A DNA stretch of 64,000 nt from Catalinimonas niigatensis (GTDB taxonomy: Bacteria; Bacteroidota; Bacteroidia; Cytophagales; Cyclobacteriaceae): positions 5,381,501 through 5,445,500 of the forward strand of contig NZ_CP119422.1 in assembly GCF_030506285.1 (NCBI RefSeq), read 5' to 3'. This document shows positions 9,041 through 16,683 of this stretch, piece by piece (position 1 is the stretch's first letter; each line of letters begins with the position of its first letter). Under the pieces are notes generated by a model, which was not told the origin of the DNA, did no database searches, and saw only the letters and a program-made list of their open reading frames with translations. A program made the translations under genes and the position numbers.

Positions 9041-9862
9041 ATGGATGAATATCTTTATCATTATACAGATGCAAATGGATTGGTTGGAATACTAACAGAA
9101 GGTAAATTAAGAGCATCCCATTTTGGCTATATGAATGATGGACAAGAACTTATATACTATATTCTTAACTTTTTGAACCCTGCCACAACTACTTTTATCA
9201 ACGAAAAAGCGTTAAGTGAAAAACTTTTTGAAAAATTCAAAGAACATTATAGGATCAATAATCCCTTTTTTCAGCCTTTTAGCGCAAACCTTTTTATTAC
9301 AAGTTTTTCTGAAGAAGGTAATGATTTGAGCATGTGGAGAAGCTACACGCCACAAGGAGGTTTCTCCATTGGTTTTGCGAAAGAAGGCATCAAATCATTA
9401 GTTTCCAAAAACGAGGAATTCAGTCAGTGTAAATATATTGATAGAAATTCTGAGAAGTTATCTGCTACGGAATATGTAAGAGAAGTTTTTCAAAGACCTT
9501 ATGTCTTGAAAGAACTATCAAAAGAAAATAGTAATGGATTTCAAAATGTAATGAATTATTTGAAAAGAGAATATTCTTTTCAAGCAGTAAACGTTAAAAA
9601 TATTGAATTTAGTCATGAGAAGGAATGGAGACTATGCTATTTTATAAAATCCAATGATGACAAAATAAAATTTAGAACTAAAGGTCAGCTGATTATACCG
9701 TATATAGAAATTGATTTAACTAAATTTATTGATAAAGTTCAAATTGCCATTGGGCCGGGACCATATTATAAAATGCAATATAGTTACATGTCATATTTGG
9801 GTTTTAAGTCTAAATTTCAACTAAGTGTAAAAGGTACTAATCATAACTATAGAAATTTATAA
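9041..9862 (+). CDS. DUF2971 family protein
   Basis: A 273-residue cytoplasmic protein. It starts with LYHYTDANGLVGIL, continues with an SHFGYMNDGQEL segment and has FITSFSEEGNDLSMWRSY followed by GGFSIGF. This is the layout of DUF2971: a YHYT start, a MND motif, then FS-D-L-MW and G-s-iGF. The biochemical role of the family is not established. The gene is visibly richer in A and T than aroB or the sulfatase gene nearby, with more AAA, AAT and ATA codons, which suggests transfer. It stands alone on the plus strand, between an 84-bp tandem repeat and the first ~133-bp direct repeat. Confidence 0.72.
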   Translation: MDEYLYHYTDANGLVGILTEGKLRASHFGYMNDGQELIYYILNFLNPATTTFINEKALSEKLFEKFKEHYRINNPFFQPFSANLFITSFSEEGNDLSMWRSYTPQGGFSIGFAKEGIKSLVSKNEEFSQCKYIDRNSEKLSATEYVREVFQRPYVLKELSKENSNGFQNVMNYLKREYSFQAVNVKNIEFSHEKEWRLCYFIKSNDDKIKFRTKGQLIIPYIEIDLTKFIDKVQIAIGPGPYYKMQYSYMSYLGFKSKFQLSVKGTNHNYRNL

Positions 9863-9875
9863 AACTTGTGGCCTT

Positions 9876-10009
9876 CCCCTTGGTCTGCGTCTCACAGACC
9901 GGCATAGCAGTCAATCCATCACGCTATAATCAGGGATAGTCATTAAGACTCAATGAGAAACATTGATAAGTAATCCACCTTGCATATGTAAAGGTATGTG
10001 GGGACACGG
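9876..10009. repeat. Long direct repeat, copy 1
   Basis: 134 bp that recur as 133 bp at 10847-10979. The first 100 bases differ at only about five positions; the last 30 are looser and contain a one-base gap. Near its start it contains the dyad GGTCTG...CAGACC, and near its end TGTGGGGACAC. The two copies frame the gene pair 10082-10835. Confidence 0.9.
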
Positions 10010-10081
10010 GCCTTGGTGTTGGTGGAGGAATCAGAATGAAAAAAGCTTTTTGAATTGCTCTTTTCGTGATACATTTAATCT

Positions 10082-10609
10082 ATGGCAAAATCAGTAAACC
10101 AGCTACTCGACTTTGAAATAGATAAGTTAACAGACTCTATCCTAAATCGCATCAGCGGAGATAGCTTTGAAACTCAAGTGGCTTTGCTGAAAAAGCAGGA
10201 ACTGAAAGAAGTTACCAAAACCAAAGGTTGGAATTTCAACTGGAAACTTGAATTAGCTCAAAATGATAGAGAAGTCTATAAGCTTACAATTATTTCCAAT
10301 CCGCATATTATACAAGGATTAAGCAGTTTGACAATAAAACCCGATCATGTTTATTTAAATCTACTGGAAAATGCCCCCTTCAATATGGGAAAAGATAAAC
10401 TTTATGAAGGAGTAGCTGGAAATTTGGTGGCATTTGCCTGTAAACTTTCATTTCAAAGAGGGGGCCAAGGATTCGTATCCTTTCAGGCTAAAACAAAATT
10501 GATTAATCATTACGTTAAAACATTAGGAGCCTATCACTTTGGAGGTCATTTGATGGTGATTGACACGGTAGCAGCTCAGAAATTAATAGATAAATACTTT
10601 AAATCATAA
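10082..10609 (+). CDS. GNAT-like acetyltransferase (tentative)
   Basis: A 175-residue soluble protein. Residues about 55-110 contain alternating strands ending in TIKPDHVYLNLLENAP. Then comes GVAGNLVAFACKLS, resembling the acetyl-CoA loop and helix of GNAT enzymes, followed by GFVSFQAKTKLINHY and KTLGA, typical of the last GNAT strands and helix. The Q/R-x-x-G-x-G/A signature is not canonical, so the call is tentative. A 73-codon gene follows after 4 bases, and the pair is framed by ~133-bp direct repeats. Inference: a small mobile or stability module, possibly toxin-antitoxin-like, though the order differs from known GNAT toxin loci, where the antitoxin comes first. It could instead be an ordinary acetyltransferase. 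Confidence 0.55.
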   Translation: MAKSVNQLLDFEIDKLTDSILNRISGDSFETQVALLKKQELKEVTKTKGWNFNWKLELAQNDREVYKLTIISNPHIIQGLSSLTIKPDHVYLNLLENAPFNMGKDKLYEGVAGNLVAFACKLSFQRGGQGFVSFQAKTKLINHYVKTLGAYHFGGHLMVIDTVAAQKLIDKYFKS

Positions 10610-10613
10610 GATC

Positions 10614-10835
10614 ATGGGGCTGATAAAAGAACCAAAAGGCGTAGACTTTATCATAAAGAGTGAACCACTTACGAAAGAGGAGGAAGAAAAATTGAGTAAA
10701 TTCATTGCGAAAAGAAAGCAGGAAATAGCGGAAATGAAACAGGAACCGAGTGGCGACAAAACAAAAGCAAGCGGATCATCGCTTGAGAGCAAGCGGACTA
10801 AAAATGCTAAAACGAAACTTAGAAGCAAACAATAA
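10614..10835 (+). CDS. Small highly charged protein, partner of the GNAT-like gene
   Basis: A 73-residue protein. The N-terminal half is acidic to mixed (GVDFIIKSEPLTKEEEEKLS, then a helix FIAKRKQEIAEMKQ); the C-terminal 30 residues are Lys/Ser/Thr-rich and probably disordered, with the strongly basic end TKLRSKQ. There is no recognisable DNA-binding fold such as ribbon-helix-helix. It starts 4 bases after the preceding stop, so translation is probably coupled. The second ~133-bp repeat begins 11 bases after its stop. A helper or antitoxin role is inferred from size, charge and position alone. Confidence 0.6.
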   Translation: MGLIKEPKGVDFIIKSEPLTKEEEEKLSKFIAKRKQEIAEMKQEPSGDKTKASGSSLESKRTKNAKTKLRSKQ

Positions 10836-10846
10836 ACTTAATTCTA

Positions 10847-10979
10847 CCCCTTGGTCTATGTCTCACAGACCGGCATAGCAGTCAATCCATTACGTTATAA
10901 TCAGGGATAGTCATTAAGACTCAATGAGAAACATTGATAAGTAATCTACCCCTAGATGCAAAGATTTGTGGGGACACAG
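10847..10979. repeat. Long direct repeat, copy 2
   Basis: The second copy of the repeat at 9876-10009, same orientation, offset about 971 bp. It keeps the GGTCT...CAGACC dyad region and the TGTGGGGACAC tail. It is followed directly by the foldback element at 10980. From 11157 to 11274 I see nothing definite. Confidence 0.9.
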
Positions 10980-11156
10980 GTACGTGATTAGCGTATAAGA
11001 AGGCTTTATACGTCATTGCGACCGGGCTGCCGGAGCAGAGCGATAGCCCGTGGCTCCACGCTGGACAATCTCCAACTTTTTTGCAAAAAATGAGGAGACT
11101 CCTGCGGCCTCTGAGCCGCCGAGGCCCGGTGACGCATGAGCACGCTAATCATATAC
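10980..11156. repeat. Foldback (MITE- or REP-like) element
   Basis: The termini GTACGTGATTAGCGT (10980-10994) and ACGCTAATCATATAC (11142-11156) are inverted repeats matching at 13 of 15 positions. Internal arms also pair, for example ACCGGGC with GCCCGGT. The centre is the short AT-rich TTTTTTGCAAAAAA. The 177-bp unit is GC-rich outside that core and has no open frame, so it fits a non-coding, hairpin-forming dispersed element. Confidence 0.65.
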
Positions 11157-11286
11157 GGACACAGACCTTAGGGGAGACAGGGCAACATCATATTCCCTCA
11201 AGACCAGTACATTTCATAAAATGAGAGATTGCTTTGAAATCGCTGATAAAGTATCTATCTAGGCCATCTTTGGAATGCTACAACCT

Positions 11287-12714
11287 ATGAAAAGAATACT
11301 TTATCTGTTTATCATTTGTACTTCACTCTATACAGGCGGATGCACAAGGCCTGAGAATGACCCTAAGCCCAATGTGATCCTCATCTTTATTGACGATATG
11401 GGATGGGCAGACTTATCTTCTTTTGGTAACACCGATGCCCAAACCCCAAATATTGATCGGCTCGCTTCGGAAGGAATCAGCTTTGAGCAGTTTTATGTGA
11501 ACTCTCCCATCTGCTCGCCCTCCCGGGTAGCCATCTCCACCGGCACTTATCCCCAACGATGGAATATCACTTCATACCTGGCACGCCGGGAACTGAACCA
11601 AGAGCGGGGCATCGCCAACTGGCTGGACCCTTCTGCTCCCATGCTGGCACGCAGCCTCCATCAGGCAGGCTATGCTACCGGTCATTTTGGAAAATGGCAC
11701 ATGGGCGGTCAACGCGATGTAATGAATGCTCCGCACATCAGCGAATATGGTTTTGACGAGTCTCTGACCAATTTTGAAGGTATGGGTGCCAAGTTGCTCC
11801 CCCTCACCAAAGATGAAAACGGAGATGTCGGGCGGATCTGGGAGGAGGCAGAGATACTGGGCGAACCCTATACCTGGATGCAGCGTTCGGAGATCACCAC
11901 CGGCTTTATTGATGCCGCCATGGCGTTTATGGGTAAAGCTAGTAAAGAGCAAAAACCCTTTTACGTAAACATCTGGCCCGACGATGTACACAGTCCTTTC
12001 TGGCCTCCTTATGAGGAATACGGGCTGGCCAAAGAAGAGGGTAAAAGAGGATTGTACCTTGCCGTGCTGGAAGCTATGGACCAACAGTTTGGCAAGCTTT
12101 TCAAGTACATTCAGTCCAACGATAGCTTACGAGACAATACCCTGATTGTGTTTTGTTCTGACAATGGGCCGGAACTGGGTGCGGGGAGCGCAGGAGCACT
12201 GAAAGGCTATAAGACACATCTATACGAAGGAGGCATCCGTTCTTCCCTGATCGTTTGGGGACCTGGCTTTATGGACGAAAAAGTGAAAGGTACACGAAAC
12301 AAAGCATCGGTTTTTTCTGCCATAGATGTAGCGCCCTCGCTACTGGCGTTTACCGGCACAGCAGCACCAGAAAATACTATTACTGACGGAGAAAACATGC
12401 TGAAAACGATGCTGGGCGAATCCGATGCATCCCGCACATCTCCCATCTTCTACAGCCGCCCCCCTGACAGAAAGAGCTTTTATGGTTTTGAGAACCTTCC
12501 TGATCTGGCAGTACGCGAAGGAGCATGGAAACTCTTATGCGATTATGATGGAGGCAGGCCGGAACTCTATCATATTGTAAATGATCCGGGAGAGACGCAT
12601 AACCTTGCCGATGAGCATGCTGAGAGAGCTAAAAGTATGATACAAGAAGTAACCTCATGGTATGCATCCATGCCTGCATCGCAAGTAGAGAACCAGCAAA
12701 TGACACAAAATTAA
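11287..12714 (+). CDS. Sulfatase lipoprotein (arylsulfatase family)
   Basis: A type I sulfatase that hydrolyses sulfate esters, exported as a lipoprotein. From the chosen ATG the signal ends in lipobox YTGGC at residue 19; the ATG four codons earlier is an alternative. The N-terminal metal ligands are in IDDMGWADL. The active-site signature CSPSR has the Cys that a formylglycine-generating enzyme must oxidise; no such enzyme is in the window. Further landmarks are GKWHMGG and FCSDNGPELG. About 475 residues, normal length. Sulfatases of this kind act on sulfated algal or animal glycans in marine Bacteroidota, but the substrate is not predictable here. It is monocistronic next to repeat-rich DNA, and its GC content resembles the core genes. 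Confidence 0.93.
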   Translation: MKRILYLFIICTSLYTGGCTRPENDPKPNVILIFIDDMGWADLSSFGNTDAQTPNIDRLASEGISFEQFYVNSPICSPSRVAISTGTYPQRWNITSYLARRELNQERGIANWLDPSAPMLARSLHQAGYATGHFGKWHMGGQRDVMNAPHISEYGFDESLTNFEGMGAKLLPLTKDENGDVGRIWEEAEILGEPYTWMQRSEITTGFIDAAMAFMGKASKEQKPFYVNIWPDDVHSPFWPPYEEYGLAKEEGKRGLYLAVLEAMDQQFGKLFKYIQSNDSLRDNTLIVFCSDNGPELGAGSAGALKGYKTHLYEGGIRSSLIVWGPGFMDEKVKGTRNKASVFSAIDVAPSLLAFTGTAAPENTITDGENMLKTMLGESDASRTSPIFYSRPPDRKSFYGFENLPDLAVREGAWKLLCDYDGGRPELYHIVNDPGETHNLADEHAERAKSMIQEVTSWYASMPASQVENQQMTQN

Positions 12715-12792
12715 GTTGCTTTCTTTGTTTCCTGCCCATCATGGGTAATAAGCAGTGAGGTCAACGATAGTACTCAGTATATAGAGATGAGG

Positions 12793-12820
12793 ATCAAAAA
12801 AAGCCTCACAAGGAGGCTTT
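12793..12820 (-). terminator. Intrinsic terminator for the YtxH-like gene
   Basis: AAAGCCTC (12800-12807), a 5-base loop and GAGGCTTT (12813-12820) form a perfect 8-bp stem. On the minus strand it ends in a run of seven T. It lies 29 bases after the minus-strand stop at 12849 and may also stop readthrough from the sulfatase side. Confidence 0.8.
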
Positions 12821-12848
12821 GTTAAAAACATTGGGCAATCAATCAGGC

Positions 12849-13082
12849 TTAAGCCTTCTTGCTATATTTCTCTATCTCTTCTACAGCGCTGTCTGCGAGA
12901 TTTTTAATTCTTTCAGCACTATCCTCCAGGGCATCTTCCAGATCGTCCAACATATCTTTAGCAGACTTATTGAGCTTACGCCGGGTTTTATCACCGCTTT
13001 CAGGAGCTAATAATAAGCCAGTCAGTGCGCCGGCAACCGCTCCTACTAAAAGTGCAGAAATTACTTTACTCGTGTTATCCAT
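12849..13082 (-). CDS. YtxH domain-containing protein
   Basis: A 77-residue protein. One glycine/alanine-rich transmembrane helix (about residues 8-26) ends in LLLAPESGDKTRRKL, the hallmark of the YtxH family. The rest is an amphipathic, acidic and lysine-rich helix reaching into the cytoplasm or periplasm. The family is common in stress and general physiology loci, but its molecular role is unclear. It is monocistronic with its own terminator, and aroA reads away on the other strand. Length and composition match the family well. Confidence 0.88.
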   Translation of the reverse strand: MDNTSKVISALLVGAVAGALTGLLLAPESGDKTRRKLNKSAKDMLDDLEDALEDSAERIKNLADSAVEEIEKYSKKA

Positions 13083-13207
13083 GTTTGTGAAGTATTATGG
13101 TGTAAAAAATTAGGTGAAGTTGCGCTAATTTACGAAAAAAAAACGCATTTGTTTTAAAGAGGCTTTTCTGATGCTACCTTTAGGGCAATAAAAAACGATA
13201 AAGAACC

Positions 13208-14440
13208 GTGGGAGATAAAATATTGCAATTACAGAGGGTGAAAAAGCCCATACATGCCCGGATTCAACTGGCCTCTTCTAAAAGTGAGAGCAACCGTTCA
13301 TTGATCATTCAGGCATTGTCCAAAGAAAAGATAGACCTGCAAAACCTTTCGGAAGCCCGCGATACCCAGACCATGATGCGCCTCCTGCAATCCGATGAGC
13401 AGGAATTGAACGTACTGGATGCGGGAACCACCATGCGTTTCCTGCTGGCCTATTGTACTGTGGCTAAACCCGGTAAAATCCTGCATGGCACGCCGCGCAT
13501 GCATCAGCGCCCGGTCAAGCTGCTGGTAGATGCCCTGAGCAAACTAGGGGCAAGTGTACAATACCTGCAAAATGAAGGTTACCCACCGGTACGGCTGGAG
13601 GGTTTGCCTGAGGGACAGAAAGAATCAGCGGTAAGCATCAGAGGTGATGTAAGCAGCCAGTATATTTCTGCCCTGCTGATGATTGCCCCTGTTTTACCCC
13701 AGGGACTTAAGCTTACCCTGGAAGGTAAAATCGGCAGCCGCCCCTACATTGCGATGACCTTAGGTTTGATGGAGCGTTTCGGCATACAGTATTTATGGGA
13801 AGATGCTGTCATCACTATTGAGCACCAGGCTTACCAAAAGGGGAGCTATACCATTGAGTCGGACTGGTCGGGAGCCAGCTACTGGTACAGTCTGGTAGCT
13901 CTGGCAAAGCAGGCAGAAGTTAAGTTATTAGGTTTAAGGGAAGACTCTTTGCAGGGAGATATCGCCATCGTGGAGATCATGGATAAACTGGGCGTAACTT
14001 CTACCTTTGATGAGGAAGGGGTATTGCTTCAGAAAAAAGAAGCGGTGGAAGAACTGGCTTACGATTTCAGCGATTGCCCTGATCTGGCACAGACTGTGGC
14101 CGTAACCTGCGCGGCCAAAGGCATTCCCTGCACCATGATGGGATTGGAGAGTTTGTATATCAAAGAAACAGATCGGGTGGCTGCTTTGCGGGAGGAACTG
14201 AGTAAGATAGGCGCAAGCCTGCTGGAGGACAAAGAAACCTGGGAACTGAAGCCCGGAGTGAATCCCAAAGAAATTGAAAAGGTGCAAATCCATACCTACG
14301 AAGACCATCGGATGGCGATGGCTTTTGCCCCACTTGCGGCTTTGATGGATGTGATAATAGAAGACCCGGATGTGGTAGTAAAATCCTATCCCGGATTCTG
14401 GAAAGATTTAGGTCAGGCTGGCGTAGTGCAACTGGCGTAA
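13208..14440 (+). CDS. aroA: 3-phosphoshikimate 1-carboxyvinyltransferase (EPSP synthase)
   Basis: The sixth shikimate-pathway enzyme; it transfers enolpyruvyl from PEP to shikimate 3-phosphate. The 410-residue protein has SSKSESNRS near the N-terminus, the PEP loop DAGTTMRF, RMHQRPV, the catalytic DCPDLAQT region, KETDRVAALREEL and YEDHRMAMAF. The glyphosate-binding loop reads DAGTTMR, where class I enzymes usually have NAGTAMR. It starts with GTG, and no better ATG lies upstream in frame. The slightly short length is usual in Bacteroidota. It is separated from the other aro genes by about 5.7 kb, so it is probably transcribed independently. Confidence 0.95.
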   Translation: MGDKILQLQRVKKPIHARIQLASSKSESNRSLIIQALSKEKIDLQNLSEARDTQTMMRLLQSDEQELNVLDAGTTMRFLLAYCTVAKPGKILHGTPRMHQRPVKLLVDALSKLGASVQYLQNEGYPPVRLEGLPEGQKESAVSIRGDVSSQYISALLMIAPVLPQGLKLTLEGKIGSRPYIAMTLGLMERFGIQYLWEDAVITIEHQAYQKGSYTIESDWSGASYWYSLVALAKQAEVKLLGLREDSLQGDIAIVEIMDKLGVTSTFDEEGVLLQKKEAVEELAYDFSDCPDLAQTVAVTCAAKGIPCTMMGLESLYIKETDRVAALREELSKIGASLLEDKETWELKPGVNPKEIEKVQIHTYEDHRMAMAFAPLAALMDVIIEDPDVVVKSYPGFWKDLGQAGVVQLA

Positions 14441-14449
14441 TGCAAGAGC

Positions 14450-14623
14450 TTATAAACTCCTGACCTCTTTCTGAGTAGCAGGAACATGCTGTACCTGAGC
14501 AGTAGTTTGTTGCTTTTTAACTTCGGGCTTCTGAGCGTAAGCAGGGCAGGAGTGATAAGTAGAACAACTAGCTGCTAAACTGATAACACAAGCAGCTACA
14601 AATCCTGTTTTTAGTAGTTTCAT
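14450..14623 (-). CDS. Very small lipoprotein with CPAY motif
   Basis: A 57-codon frame easily missed because of its size. It begins ATG AAA CTA CTA and has a clean lipoprotein signal with lipobox LAASC (Cys at 20). A mature peptide of 38 residues follows, beginning CSTYHSCPAYA and ending in a Gln/Thr/Val/Lys-rich tail. Short lipoproteins with a C-P-A-Y motif just after the lipidated Cys are recurrent in Bacteroidota; their role is not known to me. It runs convergently into aroA, with only 9 bases between the stop codons. The radical SAM gene lies further downstream on this strand's upstream side. Confidence 0.65.
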   Translation of the reverse strand: MKLLKTGFVAACVISLAASCSTYHSCPAYAQKPEVKKQQTTAQVQHVPATQKEVRSL

Positions 14624-14735
14624 AATATTGTCTTTGTGATTTAACTATAGAAAGTAAAAGTTTATTTTACTTTAATAAAAGGATAAACGCCAAAAAGTTT
14701 CCATTAGTGCCCTTTTCAAAGCAATTAGAATCACT

Positions 14736-15758
14736 TTATGCCCAGACTTTAGTGCCTTCCGTGCAGTTTTTACATATCTCAATTTCAGAGCGGGAATGTA
14801 AGAGGCTTTGCCTGAACTGTCGGTATGCTTTACTCCGCCATATTTCCCGGAAACTTTTGTCCTGCATACTGCCCAACTGATAGTGGGCATCTTTGTCAAA
14901 GCAGCAGGGGACGACTTTGCCATCCCAGGTGATGACACAGGAGTGCCACATCTTCCAGCAGTGGTTGAGTAGCTTATTTTTGATGGCATAGGTACCGTCT
15001 GCCAGTTTGCGATAACGGGAGTACTTTTGCTGTTGTGGAATCAGGGGCGAACCCTGAATATAATCATAAATCTGTGCGGTTTTGAAGCCCACGCTGTCTA
15101 CTCCCAGTGCCTTGGCCAGTTGCTGCACCTCCTCTATCTGATGCTCATTAGGCCCCACCACCAGAAACTGAAAAATCACATGAGGGGTAGGAGACTTGAG
15201 CTCCTTTTTCCATCTGATGATATTTTTGGTTCCTTCAATTACCTTTTCCAGCTTACCTCCTTTGCGATAGGCTTCATAGGTTTCCTGGGTAGTGCCGTCA
15301 ATGGAAATGATCAATCGGTCCAGACCGGATGCTACCGTTTTGCGGGCGTTTTCATCAGAAAGGTAATGGGCATTGGTAGAAGTAGCCGTATAAATATCCT
15401 GAGCTGCCGCGTATTTTACCCAGTCCAGAAACTGCGGATGCAGATAAGGCTCTCCCTGAAAGTAAAAAAGCAGGTAACAAAGGGTATCTTTGAGTTCGTC
15501 AATGGTTTTGCGGAACACTTCTTCCTGCAACATACCAGTAGGTCGGGAAAAGGAGCGAAGGCCGCTGGGGCATTCAGGACAGCGTAAATTGCAGGCGGTA
15601 GTTGGTTCTATAGAAATACTGATGGGCAAGCCTGCCTGCTTAGCCCTTCCACTGATGCGGGAAAGATAGTAGCTTCCCAACACTTTTAGTGTGTTTGTAC
15701 TACGCCTGAAGGTAAGTTTAGAAATAAAGTTAAGGCTGTCCTGTAGATTGCTCTTCAT
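14736..15758 (-). CDS. Radical SAM protein with SPASM domain
   Basis: A 340-residue iron-sulfur enzyme. The radical SAM cluster motif CNLRCPEC is near residue 56-63, preceded by ISIEPTTA. The SPASM-type C-terminal cysteines are in CWKMWHSCVITWDGKVVPCCF and in CKNC near the end, implying one or more auxiliary clusters. The layout resembles enzymes that modify peptides or proteins and several uncharacterised Bacteroidota proteins. No small precursor peptide is obvious next to it, except that the tiny lipoprotein gene at 14450 lies 113 bases downstream on the same strand. Whether that has any meaning is unknown. Substrate and reaction are not predictable. Confidence 0.9.
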   Translation of the reverse strand: MKSNLQDSLNFISKLTFRRSTNTLKVLGSYYLSRISGRAKQAGLPISISIEPTTACNLRCPECPSGLRSFSRPTGMLQEEVFRKTIDELKDTLCYLLFYFQGEPYLHPQFLDWVKYAAAQDIYTATSTNAHYLSDENARKTVASGLDRLIISIDGTTQETYEAYRKGGKLEKVIEGTKNIIRWKKELKSPTPHVIFQFLVVGPNEHQIEEVQQLAKALGVDSVGFKTAQIYDYIQGSPLIPQQQKYSRYRKLADGTYAIKNKLLNHCWKMWHSCVITWDGKVVPCCFDKDAHYQLGSMQDKSFREIWRSKAYRQFRQSLLHSRSEIEICKNCTEGTKVWA

Positions 15759-15834
15759 AGTAGCGCTAATTTAAGACGAAAGTTATAATTTTACCCTGGA
15801 AGCATGAATAGTCTTTGAATCTTAAAACCCAGGG

Positions 15835-16683
15835 ATGATACTAATTGCAGATAGTGGCTCTACCAAAACCGATTGGCGCGTGATTGACGAGGCAGGTAAA
15901 ATAAGCCAGGCCAAAACAGTAGGGCTCAATCCTTATCTGGAAACCAAAGAGAAAATTGCAGCGGTGCTAAGGGAAGAACTCTATCCTCAGCTCAATACTT
16001 CTATCCATGAAGTCCATTTTTATGGCGCAGGCTGCACCACTCCATCTGCCTGTGCTTTGATCAGTGAGGCAATCAAAACAGTTTTTCAGGAAGTGAAAGT
16101 GGCTGTAAATAGCGATCTGCTTGGTGCGGCAAGAGCGTTGTGTGGGACTGAAGCAGGCATCGCCTGTATTCTGGGGACAGGTTCTAATACCTGCCTCTAT
16201 GACGGAAAAGAGATCATAGACAATATTCCGCCCATGGGCTACATCATAGGCGATGAAGGAAGCGGCTCTAATATCGGGAAAGAGTTGATCAACCGATATT
16301 TCAGACGTGAACTACCGCCTGGGATCAAAGAGAAACTGGAGAAGCGTTTTGATATGAGCAAAGAATCGGTGCTGGAAAATGTGATGCGCCAGCCTTATCC
16401 TAACCGCTACATGGCAGGCTTTGCTAAGTTTGTATTTCAGAATCTGAAAGAGCCTTACCTGATGCAGATGGTTTACAGTATTCTGGCAAATTTCTTTGAC
16501 AAAACCATCGCCCATTACGACAATTACCAGCAGTACAAAATACATTTTACCGGCTCTATCGCGTTTTACTTTGGCAACCTACTTCGGCAGGTAGCCAATG
16601 ACAAAGGGTTGAGGGTGTTTAACATATTAGAAAGCCCCATCGCCGGATTAACATTATATCACCAAGAAATTTTAAAATCATGA
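15835..16683 (+). CDS. BadF/BadG-family amino-sugar kinase (GlcNAc/MurNAc kinase)
   Basis: A 282-residue ASKHA-fold kinase. The N-terminal phosphate loop is ADSGSTKTDWRV; GTGSNTCLYDG and GDEGSGSNIGK are the adenosine and phosphate-2 regions of the BadF/BadG/BcrA/BcrD family that includes N-acetylglucosamine kinase. Its stop overlaps the murQ start by 4 bases (ATGA), a strong sign of joint function. MurQ needs MurNAc 6-phosphate, so the kinase probably phosphorylates MurNAc, GlcNAc or both, as described for MurK-type kinases. The MurNAc preference is inferred from neighbourhood only. There is no transporter or PTS component alongside. Confidence 0.88.
   Translation: MILIADSGSTKTDWRVIDEAGKISQAKTVGLNPYLETKEKIAAVLREELYPQLNTSIHEVHFYGAGCTTPSACALISEAIKTVFQEVKVAVNSDLLGAARALCGTEAGIACILGTGSNTCLYDGKEIIDNIPPMGYIIGDEGSGSNIGKELINRYFRRELPPGIKEKLEKRFDMSKESVLENVMRQPYPNRYMAGFAKFVFQNLKEPYLMQMVYSILANFFDKTIAHYDNYQQYKIHFTGSIAFYFGNLLRQVANDKGLRVFNILESPIAGLTLYHQEILKS

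Noticed and set aside
9876-10979. Direct repeats considered as insertion-sequence ends
   Set aside because: They are direct, not inverted, and no transposase lies between them.
15027-15587. 186-codon open frame antisense to the radical SAM gene
   Set aside because: It mirrors the conserved enzyme and has no signal or motif of its own.
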